This document shows positions 53,529-63,000 of a DNA stretch of 64,000 bases, one piece after another. Position 1 is the first letter of the stretch. Each line of letters begins with the position of its first letter. Made by a program: the position numbers and the translations under genes. The DNA comes from Streptomyces sp. MUM 203J. Lineage in GTDB: Bacteria > Actinomycetota > Actinomycetes > Streptomycetales > Streptomycetaceae. The notes under the pieces are model-generated. The model saw only the letters and a list, made by a program, of their open reading frames with translations. It did not search any database and had not been told where the DNA came from. The DNA lies in the NCBI RefSeq assembly GCF_022414595.1, contig NZ_JADWYO010000002.1, positions 1-64,000 of the forward strand. Reading direction: 5' to 3'.

Positions 53529-56500
53529 CCGAGACGTTCGTCGACGGCGCCACCGCCACAGGTGACGCTGAGACCTTCCCGCTCTCCTTCACCCAGGAGC
53601 GGATGTGGGTCGAGGAACAGCTGCGGCCGGGCGGCACGGCGTACCACATGCCGGTGATCTCCCGGGTCGCAGGACCACTCGACCCGGACGCCCTGCGGCG
53701 CGCGGTCGGCATCCTGGCCGGCCGGCACTCCGCTCTGCGCACGGTGTTCAGCGACGTGGACGGGGCGCCCGTGCAGCGGGTCCTGCCCGCCGTCGAGATC
53801 CCGGTGGCCACGCGGGACGTGCGGGCCCTGCCGGATGCCGAGGCGGCCGGGAGGGCCGCCGTACTGGAGGAGGCCCGGCGGCCGTTCGACCTGGGCCGGG
53901 GTCCGCTGCTGCGGCTGCTGGCCGTCCGCGTCGGCGACAACGAGCATCTCCTTGTCGTGACGGCCCACCATCTCGTCTTCGACGGGGCCTCCTTCGGGCT
54001 GTTCTTCGTCGAGCTGGCAGAGGTCTACGAGGCCGTTCTGTCCGGTGCCGACACCGAACCTGCCCCGGCAGCCAGGCAGTTTCCGGACGCGGTACGCGAT
54101 GAGGAGGCGCAGCTCACCGACGAGGCGGTGGAGGGGCTGCTCGACTGGTGGCGTACCTACCTGGACGGGGCGCCCCGCACGCTCGACCTGCCGGCCGACC
54201 GTCCCCGGAGCACGGACGCCGGGAGCCGGACCGGCGCCCAGCGGCGCCGTCTGCTCGGTGCCGGGATCAGTGCCGGAGTGCGCGCGCTGGGGCGCGAGCA
54301 CGAGGCCACCCTGTTCATGACCATGCTGACCGCCTTCGGTGTCGTGCTCTCGCGGCAGGCCGGGCAACGGGATCTGCTGATCGGTACGCCGGTCTCCAGC
54401 CGCCGGGCCGGGGAGCGGCGGGCCCTCGGCTGCTTCCTCAACTCCCTTCCTGTGCGCCTCGACCTCACGGAGGGGCCGTCCTTCGCGCAGCTCCTCGACC
54501 GCGTCAAGCGCAGCGCGCTGGAGGCCTTCGCACACCAGCGGGCGCCCCTCCAGCGGCTGGGCGCCGACCGTGCCCCGGGCTTGGGCGGTGGCGGCCTGGT
54601 CCAGGTCTTCTTCAACGTGCTGCCGCCGGTGGCCCCGCTCGACCTTCCGGGCTGCGCGGTCGAACAACTGCCGTTCCCCGAGATCGACAGCAAGTTCGAT
54701 CTGACGCTGTACGTCTCCGTGGAGGGCGGACGGCTGGGGCTCGAAGCGGTGTACGACGCCGAGCTGTTCCTGCCGGAGCGGATCGACGACCTGCTGGAGC
54801 AGATCGAACTGGTGCTGGCCCAGGCGGTCGACGACCCCGGCCGGCCGGTCGGTGAGCTGGCGCTCGCCACCGGGCGGACCGCCGCGCTCATGCCCGGTCT
54901 CGGTACCGAACTGCCTGCCGGGTACCCCGGCTCGGTCCTTGAACGCCTGGCCGCGCACGCGCACCTCCGGCCCGAGCGGGCCGCGCTGGTCGGGGCGGGG
55001 CGCGTGTGGACGTACGGGGACCTTGTCGCCCGGGCCGAGCTGGTCGCGGAGCGTCTGGTCGCCGAGGGGGTGCGCCCCGGGGACGTGGTGGCGGTGCTGG
55101 CCGCACGGCATCCGGCGGCGGTGGTGGCGGTGCTGGCGGCGATGCGGGCGGGGGCGGCGTTCGCGTTGCTGGACGCGGAGTATCCGGCGCCGGAGCTCGC
55201 GCGGCGCGCGGCCGAACTGCGGCCCGCCGCGTGGATCGGCGCCGCGCCGGGGCGGGGCGTGGCCCCGTTCATGACAGGTCCGTTCGTCTCCGGCCTGGAC
55301 GAGGCGGATCCGGCCCCTGGCCCGTCCCTTCCCGCCCGCACCGAAGTGCTCGGGACGCCGGACGGGCTCGGCGCGCGTCCCCGGCCCTCTGCCGACGACC
55401 TCGCCTACGTCGCCTTCACCTCCGGCACCACCGGCCGCCCCCAGCGCGTTCTGGGCGGCCACGGGCCGCTCGCCCACTTCCTGCACTGGTACACCGAGAC
55501 GTTCGGCGTCACTGCCGAGGACCGGTTCTCGGTGCTGTCGGGGATCGGCCACGACCCCTTCCTGCGGGATGTGCTGGCGCCGCTGTGGGCCGGGGCCGCG
55601 GCGGTGTTCCCCGACGTGGACCCCCGCGACACCGAAGGGCTCGCGGAGGCGCTGCGGCGGGACGGGATCACCGTCACCCACCTGACCCCGGCTCTCGGCG
55701 CGGCGCTGGCCGCCGCCGACGGGGTGGGCTGGCCCTCCCTGCGCCTGGCCGGTTTCGGGGGAGACACGCTCACATACCGCACCGTCCGGGAGTGGGCCGC
55801 CCTCGCGCCAGGCGCGGACCTGCTCAACCTGTACGGCGCGACCGAGACGCCCCAGGCGGTCTCGGTCCACGTGGTCAGGCGGGGCGGCGACAGCGCCCCG
55901 GACGGCCAGGGGCGGGTGCCGCTCGGGGCCGGGATCGACCAGGTGCAGCTGCTGGTGGCGACCGGTGACCAGCCCGCCGCCATCGGGGAGCCGGGTGAAC
56001 TCGTCGTCCGGACACCCCACCTCGCGCGCCGCGCCGAGGGGGCTGACCGCAGCGGTTTCGCCACGCTCGGCTTCGCGGCGGGACCCGTCTACCGAACCGG
56101 CGATCTCGCGCGGCTGCGCCCGGACGGGCTCTTCGACCTCCTCGGGCGGGCCGACGACCAGGTCAAGGTACGCGGCTTCCGGGTCGAGCCGGCCGAGATC
56201 GAGGCGCTGCTGGCTGCCCGGCCCGAGGTGCGCCAGGCCGTCGTGCTCGCCGTGCCAGATCGGCACGGCGGCGCCCGCCTGGTCGGCTACCTCGCCACCG
56301 GAGGCGTGCGCCCCGACCTGGCACTGCTGCGCGAGGAGCTGGCCGCGCGGCTGCCGGAGTACAAGGTGCCGTCCTCGTTCGTGGTGGTCGACGAGCTGCC
56401 GCTGACCGCGAACCGCAAGCCCGACCGGGCCGCCCTGCGCTCCCTCGGCAGGGAGGAGGAGTCGGCGGTCGGCGGGTACGTCGCCCCGTCCGGCCCGGTG

Positions 56501-59500
56501 GAGGAGCGGCTGGCCGCGATCTGGCGGGAGGTGCTCGGGCGGGAGCGGATCGGCGCGCTGGACGACTTCTTCGCCCTCGGCGGGCACTCGCTGCTGCTCG
56601 GCCAGGTGCTGGTACGCGTCCGCCGCTCCCTGGGCGCCGAACTGGCCCTGCGCGACCTCTTCCAGCACCCCACGGTCGCCGCGCTCGCCGCGCTGATCCA
56701 ACGGTCGGGACCGGCCGCGGGAGCCGTTGAGGCCGAGGAGCCCGTACCACTGGGTGAGGAAGGAGCTCCGGCGCCGCTGTCCTGGACGCAGGAGCGGCTG
56801 TGGCTGGAGGAGCAGCTCCGGCCCGGCGACGCCGCGTACAACATGCCGATGGTGCTCCGGGTGCGCGGGCCTCTGGACCTCGCGGCCCTGCAGGGCGCGG
56901 TCGACGCCGTGGTGCAGCGGCATGCCGTCCTTCGTACGGGCTTCGCCCTGGCCGACGGCGGGCCCGTGCAGCGGGTCACCCCCGGAGCCCGGGTCACCGT
57001 GCGCGAGGCGGATCTTCGCCGTGCCCAGGACCCGGGTTCGGCCGCGCTGGCCGAGGCGATGGCGGAGACCAAGCGGCCCTTCGACCTCTCCGCCGGTCCG
57101 CTGATGCGGGTGCTGGTGGTGCGCGACGGGGAGGGTGAGTGCCTGCTCGTTCTGACGCTGCATCACATCGTTTTCGACGGGTGGTCCTTCGGTGTTCTCC
57201 TCGACGATCTCTCGCTGGCATACGCTGCCTGCCGCGCCGCCGCCGGCGACGGCCCCGCCCTGCCCGCCTCCAACCCCGGGCTGCAGTTCTCCGACGTCGC
57301 ACGCTGGCAGCGGGCCCGGCTCGACGGGGAGCCGCTGGACGAGCTGGTCGCCTGGTGGGTCCGGCAGCTCGCCGGTGTGCCGACCGTGCTCGAACTCCCG
57401 ACCGACCGGCCCCGCCCGGCCGTCCAGACCCACCGCGGCGCCCGTCACCGGATCGTGATCGAAGCGGACCTGGCGCAGCGGCTGCGCGCACTGTCCCGGC
57501 GGCGGGGCGGCACGCTGTACATGACCCTGCTGTCCGCCTTCGGCGTCGTACTCTCGCGCTACACCGGCCAGGAACGGCTGCTGGTCGGCACTCCGGTCGC
57601 CAATCGGGAGCGTGCCGAGTTCGAGGACCTGGTGGGCTGCTTCCTCAACACCGTGCCCATCGCCCTCGACCTGCGAGGGGAGCCGGCGTTCGGGGAACTC
57701 CTCCAGCGGGTGACCGACAGCTCCCTGGCCGCCTTCGCCCACCAGAACGTGCCGTTCGGCCGGCTGGTGGCCGAACTGGCCCCGGAGCGCGACCTGTCCC
57801 GCAGCCCACTCGTCCAGGTGTTGTTCGCCCTGCAGAACGTCCGGCTGGGCGCCTTCGAGGGGCAGGGCGTGTCCAGCGAGCTGGTCGAGGTCTCCGAGGC
57901 GAACAGTCAGTTCGACCTGAACCTGCGGATGATGGACACCGGCGACGAGATCCTCGGCTGGCTGGACTACGACACCGATCTCTTCGACGCCGCGACCGTC
58001 GCCCGGCTGGCCGGACACCTCACCCATGTGCTCGGCGCCGTGGCCGACGACCCGGCCACGCCGGTGAGCGGGGTCGACCTGCTCGGCCCGGCCGAGCGGC
58101 AGCAGGTGGTGCACGCGTGGAACAGCACCGCCGCGGGGTGGGGGCTGGAGCGCACGCTCACCGCTCTGCTGGAGGAGCAGGCCGCGCGCGCCCCGGGGCG
58201 GACCGCCGTGAACTGCGGCGGGCGGCAGCTGAGCTACGCCGGGCTGCACCGGCGGGCCAACCGGCTGGCCTGGCGGCTGCGCGAGCTGGGGGTGGGCCCC
58301 GACGTGGTCGTCGGCGTGCATCTTGAACGTTCGGTCGAGCTGATGGTGGCCCTGCTCGCCGTACTCAAGGCGGGCGGCGCCTATCTGCCGCTCGATCCCG
58401 GTTACCCAGCCGAGCGGCTGAAGTTCATGCTGGCCGACGCCCGGGTGCCGGTGCTGCTTGCCGGGGCGGGGGCGGAGGCATCCTCGCTCGCGAGCGACGG
58501 GATGACCGTCCTCGTGGTGGACGCCGACGAGCCCGCGGACGACGAGCGTGCCGCGCACCCGCCGACCCCTTCGGCCGGGCCCGCCCATCTCGCCTACGTG
58601 ATCTACACCTCGGGCTCCACCGGCCGTCCCAAGGGCGTCCAGGTGCCGCACCGGGGCATCGTCAACCGGCTGCTGTGGATGCAGGACGCCTACCGGCTCG
58701 ACCGCGGCGACACGGTACTCCAGAAGACGCCGATCAGCTTCGACGTGTCGGTCTGGGAGCTGTTCTGGCCGCTGCTGGCGGGGGCCCGCATGGTTCTCGC
58801 GGAGCCTGGCGGGCACCGCGACCCCGGCTACCTCGCAGAGCTGATCCGGGACGAAGGGGTGACCGTCTGCCACTTCGTACCGCCGATGCTGGACACCTTC
58901 CTGTCCGCCGCGCCCGCCGAGCGGTGTACGTCGCTGCGGCTGGTGGTGTGCAGCGGCGAGGCCCTGCCGGCCGACCTGGCCCGGCGCTTCCACCGGGTCC
59001 TCCCGGCAGCCTCACTGGAGAACCTGTACGGCCCCACCGAGGCGTCCGTCGACGTGACCCGCTGGTCCAGCCGTCCGGACTGGGACCGGCCGAGCGTGCC
59101 GATCGGCGGGCCGATCGCCAACACGCGGGTGTATGTGCTGGACCGCCGCATGGCACCCCTGCCCATCGGGGTTCCCGGCGAACTGTATCTGGGAGGCGTC
59201 CAGTTGGCCCGCGCCTACGGGGGCAGGGCCGATCTGACCGCCGACCGGTTCGTGCCGGACCCGTTCTCCGCGTCCGGCGCCCGCCTCTACCGCACCGGCG
59301 ACCTCGCCCGCTGGCGGGCGGACGGCACGGTGGAGTACCTGGGCCGTATCGACCACCAGGTGAAGGTACGCGGCTTCCGCATCGAACTCGGGGAAATCGA
59401 GGCGGCGTTGGCGGAGCAGCCAGGCGTCGGTCAGGCCGTGGTGATCGTCCGGGAGGACGAGCCGGGCGAGCGCAGGATCGTCGCCTACCTCACGCCTGAG

Positions 59501-60058
59501 GGCGGTGCCGCGCCCGGGCCCGCGGCCGACTGCGCTTCCGGTGCCGTGGCCGGTACGGACCCCGCGTGCCGTCCCACCGCCGTACCCGGCCGTGCAGCCC
59601 TGCGCGCCGGTCTCGGGCGACTGCTGCCCGAGCACATGGTGCCGAGTGCCTTCGTCACCCTGGAGCGGCTGCCGCTGAGCCCCAACGGCAAGGTGGACCG
59701 CCGGGCCCTGCCCGCACCCGAGCGGGAACGCCCTTCGGACACCGACTGGACCCCACCCCGCACCGGAACCGAGCGGCGGCTGGCCGCCATCTGGCAGCGC
59801 GTGCTGCGCCTGGACCAGGTCGGCGCCACCGACAACTTCTTCGAGATCGGCGGCGATTCCATGCATGCCGTCCGGGTCGTCGGGCTCGCCCGCGAGGAGG
59901 GGCTCGACATCCCGCTGACCGAACTCTTCGCCCACCAGACGGTGGAAGCGGTGGCCGCCTGGCTGGCCTCCCGCACCGAAGCGGTGTGGGAGCGGCGCCG
60001 GGTCTCCGCCTTCGGGCTGCTGTCCCCGGAGGACCTGGCCAAGCTCCGCGCCAAGTAA
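53525..60058 (+). CDS. NRPS, domains C-A-T-C-A-T
   Basis: 2177 residues from ATG 53525, overlapping the previous stop by 4 bases. C1 active site HHLVFDG (148-154). A1 (about 455-940) is divergent: its P-loop reads SGTTGRPQRV where TGxPKG is usual, and A4 reads GHDPFLRD; pocket D-P-R-H-G-G-L-Q-A-K, unassigned. T1 Ser1022 (GGHSLLLG). C2 HHIVFDG (1213-1219). A2 is normal, A4 FDVSVWELF (Asp1740); pocket D-V-W-H-V-S-L-V-D-K, close to known Ser codes (EntF type). T2 Ser2112 (GGDSMHAV). No epimerase, methylase or thioesterase domain. Confidence 0.95.
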   Translation: MTETFVDGATATGDAETFPLSFTQERMWVEEQLRPGGTAYHMPVISRVAGPLDPDALRRAVGILAGRHSALRTVFSDVDGAPVQRVLPAVEIPVATRDVRALPDAEAAGRAAVLEEARRPFDLGRGPLLRLLAVRVGDNEHLLVVTAHHLVFDGASFGLFFVELAEVYEAVLSGADTEPAPAARQFPDAVRDEEAQLTDEAVEGLLDWWRTYLDGAPRTLDLPADRPRSTDAGSRTGAQRRRLLGAGISAGVRALGREHEATLFMTMLTAFGVVLSRQAGQRDLLIGTPVSSRRAGERRALGCFLNSLPVRLDLTEGPSFAQLLDRVKRSALEAFAHQRAPLQRLGADRAPGLGGGGLVQVFFNVLPPVAPLDLPGCAVEQLPFPEIDSKFDLTLYVSVEGGRLGLEAVYDAELFLPERIDDLLEQIELVLAQAVDDPGRPVGELALATGRTAALMPGLGTELPAGYPGSVLERLAAHAHLRPERAALVGAGRVWTYGDLVARAELVAERLVAEGVRPGDVVAVLAARHPAAVVAVLAAMRAGAAFALLDAEYPAPELARRAAELRPAAWIGAAPGRGVAPFMTGPFVSGLDEADPAPGPSLPARTEVLGTPDGLGARPRPSADDLAYVAFTSGTTGRPQRVLGGHGPLAHFLHWYTETFGVTAEDRFSVLSGIGHDPFLRDVLAPLWAGAAAVFPDVDPRDTEGLAEALRRDGITVTHLTPALGAALAAADGVGWPSLRLAGFGGDTLTYRTVREWAALAPGADLLNLYGATETPQAVSVHVVRRGGDSAPDGQGRVPLGAGIDQVQLLVATGDQPAAIGEPGELVVRTPHLARRAEGADRSGFATLGFAAGPVYRTGDLARLRPDGLFDLLGRADDQVKVRGFRVEPAEIEALLAARPEVRQAVVLAVPDRHGGARLVGYLATGGVRPDLALLREELAARLPEYKVPSSFVVVDELPLTANRKPDRAALRSLGREEESAVGGYVAPSGPVEERLAAIWREVLGRERIGALDDFFALGGHSLLLGQVLVRVRRSLGAELALRDLFQHPTVAALAALIQRSGPAAGAVEAEEPVPLGEEGAPAPLSWTQERLWLEEQLRPGDAAYNMPMVLRVRGPLDLAALQGAVDAVVQRHAVLRTGFALADGGPVQRVTPGARVTVREADLRRAQDPGSAALAEAMAETKRPFDLSAGPLMRVLVVRDGEGECLLVLTLHHIVFDGWSFGVLLDDLSLAYAACRAAAGDGPALPASNPGLQFSDVARWQRARLDGEPLDELVAWWVRQLAGVPTVLELPTDRPRPAVQTHRGARHRIVIEADLAQRLRALSRRRGGTLYMTLLSAFGVVLSRYTGQERLLVGTPVANRERAEFEDLVGCFLNTVPIALDLRGEPAFGELLQRVTDSSLAAFAHQNVPFGRLVAELAPERDLSRSPLVQVLFALQNVRLGAFEGQGVSSELVEVSEANSQFDLNLRMMDTGDEILGWLDYDTDLFDAATVARLAGHLTHVLGAVADDPATPVSGVDLLGPAERQQVVHAWNSTAAGWGLERTLTALLEEQAARAPGRTAVNCGGRQLSYAGLHRRANRLAWRLRELGVGPDVVVGVHLERSVELMVALLAVLKAGGAYLPLDPGYPAERLKFMLADARVPVLLAGAGAEASSLASDGMTVLVVDADEPADDERAAHPPTPSAGPAHLAYVIYTSGSTGRPKGVQVPHRGIVNRLLWMQDAYRLDRGDTVLQKTPISFDVSVWELFWPLLAGARMVLAEPGGHRDPGYLAELIRDEGVTVCHFVPPMLDTFLSAAPAERCTSLRLVVCSGEALPADLARRFHRVLPAASLENLYGPTEASVDVTRWSSRPDWDRPSVPIGGPIANTRVYVLDRRMAPLPIGVPGELYLGGVQLARAYGGRADLTADRFVPDPFSASGARLYRTGDLARWRADGTVEYLGRIDHQVKVRGFRIELGEIEAALAEQPGVGQAVVIVREDEPGERRIVAYLTPEGGAAPGPAADCASGAVAGTDPACRPTAVPGRAALRAGLGRLLPEHMVPSAFVTLERLPLSPNGKVDRRALPAPERERPSDTDWTPPRTGTERRLAAIWQRVLRLDQVGATDNFFEIGGDSMHAVRVVGLAREEGLDIPLTELFAHQTVEAVAAWLASRTEAVWERRRVSAFGLLSPEDLAKLRAK

Positions 60059-60095
60059 GCACCCGCCCCACCGAACCGTCCCCGAGAGGACCACC

Positions 60096-63000
60096 ATGAC
60101 CCACGGCGACATCGTCGACGCCTATCCGCTGACCAGGCTCCAGTCCGGCATGCTGTTTCACAGCCTGCTCGACGGGGACACCCCGACGTACCACGACATC
60201 TCCACCATCCGGCTGTCCGGCCGCTTCGACGAGGCCCTGCTGCGCGAGGTGCTGGCAGGCGTCATCGCACGCTCCGACATGCTGCGCAGCAGCATCGACC
60301 TGACGGGCTTCAGCCGGCCGATGCAGCTGGTGCACGAGGCCGTGCCTACCCCGCTGACCGTCGAGGACCTGCGCGGACTGCCGGACGACGAGCAGCGGCG
60401 CCGGGCCACCCGGTGGACTGCAGCCGAGAAGGCCACTCCCTTCGACCTCGCCGTCGCCCCGCTGCTCAAGCTGCACGTCCAGGTCTTCGCGGACGACGAC
60501 TTCCAGCTGAACCTGAGCTTCCACCACGCGATCCTGGACGGCTGGAGCCTGTCCCTGGTGACCTCGCAGCTTCTCACCGGCTACGACGCGCAGCTGGCCG
60601 GCCGTCCGGACCCGGCCGCCGCGCCCGTCACCCGCTTCCGCGACTACCTCGCACTGGAGCAGGAGGCCCTGGACTGCCCGGAGTCCAAGGACTTCTGGGC
60701 CCGTACCCTGGCCGGCACCGAGTTCACCGGTCTGCCGCGCTTCGAGGAACCCGGCCTCGCCCCCGAGCGCAGCGCCCGCGTGTACGAGGTGCCGCTGCCC
60801 GACGGTCTGACGGACGGGCTGCGCGCGGCAGCCGCCCAGGCGAAGGTGCCGGTCAAGGCGGTGATGTTCGCCGCGCACGCCCGGGTCCTCGCGCTGCTGT
60901 CCGGCTCCACGCGCGTGGTGACCGGCCGGGTCAGCAACGGCCGTCCGGAGACCGCCGACGGGGACCAGGTCGTCGGCCTGTTCCTCAACACCCTCCCGCT
61001 GACCGCGGATGTGGCCGGGGTGAGCTGGATCGAGCTGGCCCGGCAGATCCACCGCCAGGAGAGCGACGCGCTGGCGCACCGCCGCTACCCGATGGCCCAG
61101 CTCCTTCAGGACCTGGAGCGTCCCGAACTCTTCGAGACGGTGGTGGACCACCGCAGCTTCCGCAGCTACGACATGGCGCTCGACGGGATCGCCGTCAGCG
61201 GGGGCGAGTTCTTCGAGCAGACCAACTTCCCCTTCACCGCCAATTTCGCCACCGATCCGGCCACCGGAGAGGTGAAGCTTCGCTTCAACTACGACGCGGC
61301 GCAGTTCTCCGCCGGGCGGATCACCGAGATCGGCGGCCACTACACGGCCGCGCTGTCGGCCCTGGTGACCGACCCGGCCGCCCCGGCGCAGGCCGCCGGG
61401 CTGCTGGGCGAGGACCAGGTCGCCCGGCTGGAGGCCGCGTGGCGGGACAGCTTCGTGGAGCGCGCACCGGGCCGGACGCTGCCCCAACTGCTCGCCCGGC
61501 GCGCCGCCGAGACGCCCGAGGCCGTCGCGCTGCGCAGCGGAGACACTGCGCTGACCTTCGCGGAGCTGCACACTCGGTCGAACCGGCTGGCCTGGCACCT
61601 GCGCGACCTGGGCGTCGGGCCGGACACCCTCGTCGGGGTGCACCAGGCCCGCTCGTCCGAGCTGATCGTCAGCCTGCTCGCGGTACTCAAGGCCGGTGGC
61701 GCGTATGTGCCGCTGGACCCCGGTTACCCCGCCGAGCGGCTGGAGTTCATGCTGGCCGACGCCGAGGTGGCGGTGCTGCTGTGCGACTCGGGGCTCGCCG
61801 GGACGCTGGACGCGGCGGGAGCCGTCGTCCTGGCCGTGGACGCGGACACCGCGGCGGACCGCCCGGCGGAGGCGCCGCCGCTGGAGGTGACACCGGACCA
61901 CCTGGCGTACGTGATCTACACCTCCGGCTCCACCGGCCGTCCAAAGGGCGTGCAGATCCCGCACGGCGCGTTGCTCAACCTGCTGGAGTCCTTCGCGCGC
62001 GACCTGGAGATCACCGACCGGGACCGGCTGCTCGCCGTCACCTCGCTGTCCTTCGACATCGCGGGCCTTGAGGTGTACCTGCCGCTGCTGGCCGGGGCCG
62101 AGCTGATCCTGGCGCCCGACATCGCCGTCGACGGACCGCGCCTGCGCGCGTACCTGGAGGGCAGCGGCGCCACCCTCATGCAGGCCACGCCGTCGAGCTG
62201 GCGGCTGCTCGTGGAGGCCGGACTGAAGGCCGACCCGGAGCTGCGGGTGATCTCCGGCGGCGAGGCGCTGCCGGGCGACCTCGCGGCGGAGCTGACCGCA
62301 CGCTTCCCGGTGGTGTGGAACGCGTACGGCCCGACCGAGACCACCATCTGGTCCTGCCTCCAGCGCGTGCTGCCCGAAGCGCCCGTCACGCTGGGCGGCC
62401 CGATCGACAACACACGGGTGTACGTCCTCGATGAGGGCTACGGACTGGTGCCCGACGGCGTCCCCGGCGACCTCTACATCGCCGGCGACGGACTGGCGCG
62501 CGGCTACCTCGGCCGGGCCGACCTGACCGCCGACCGCTTCCTGCCGGACCCGTTCGCCGCCCCGTCCGGCGCGCGCATGTACCGCACCGGTGACGTGGTG
62601 CGCCGACTGCCGTCCGGCGAGCTGGAGTTCCTCGGCCGCTCCGACCACCAGGTCAAGGTCCGCGGCTTCCGGATCGAGCTGGGCGAGATCGAGTCCGTGC
62701 TGGCCCGGCACCCCGGCGTCGGCCGGGTCGTGGTCGTCGCCCGCGAGGACCGGCCCGGTGACAAGCGGCTGGCCGCCTATCTGACTCCCGAGGGCGAGGC
62801 CGCCCCGGACGCGGCCGACCTGCGCGCGGCGGTCGCCGCCGGGCTGCCGGACTACATGGTGCCGAGTGCGTTCGTGGTGCTGGACGCCTTCCCGCTCACG
62901 CCGAACGGCAAGGTCGACCGCAACAGGCTGCCCGCGCCGGGCCGTGAGGAGACGAGCGCGCGGGAGTACGTGGAGCCGCGCACCGCGACCGAGCGGGCGC

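Noticed and set aside
53525-60058. Epimerisation or methylation domain inside the large NRPS
   Set aside because: Spacing between A8 and the carrier is normal for both modules and each T is followed directly by C or the end of the protein; no E or MT motifs seen.
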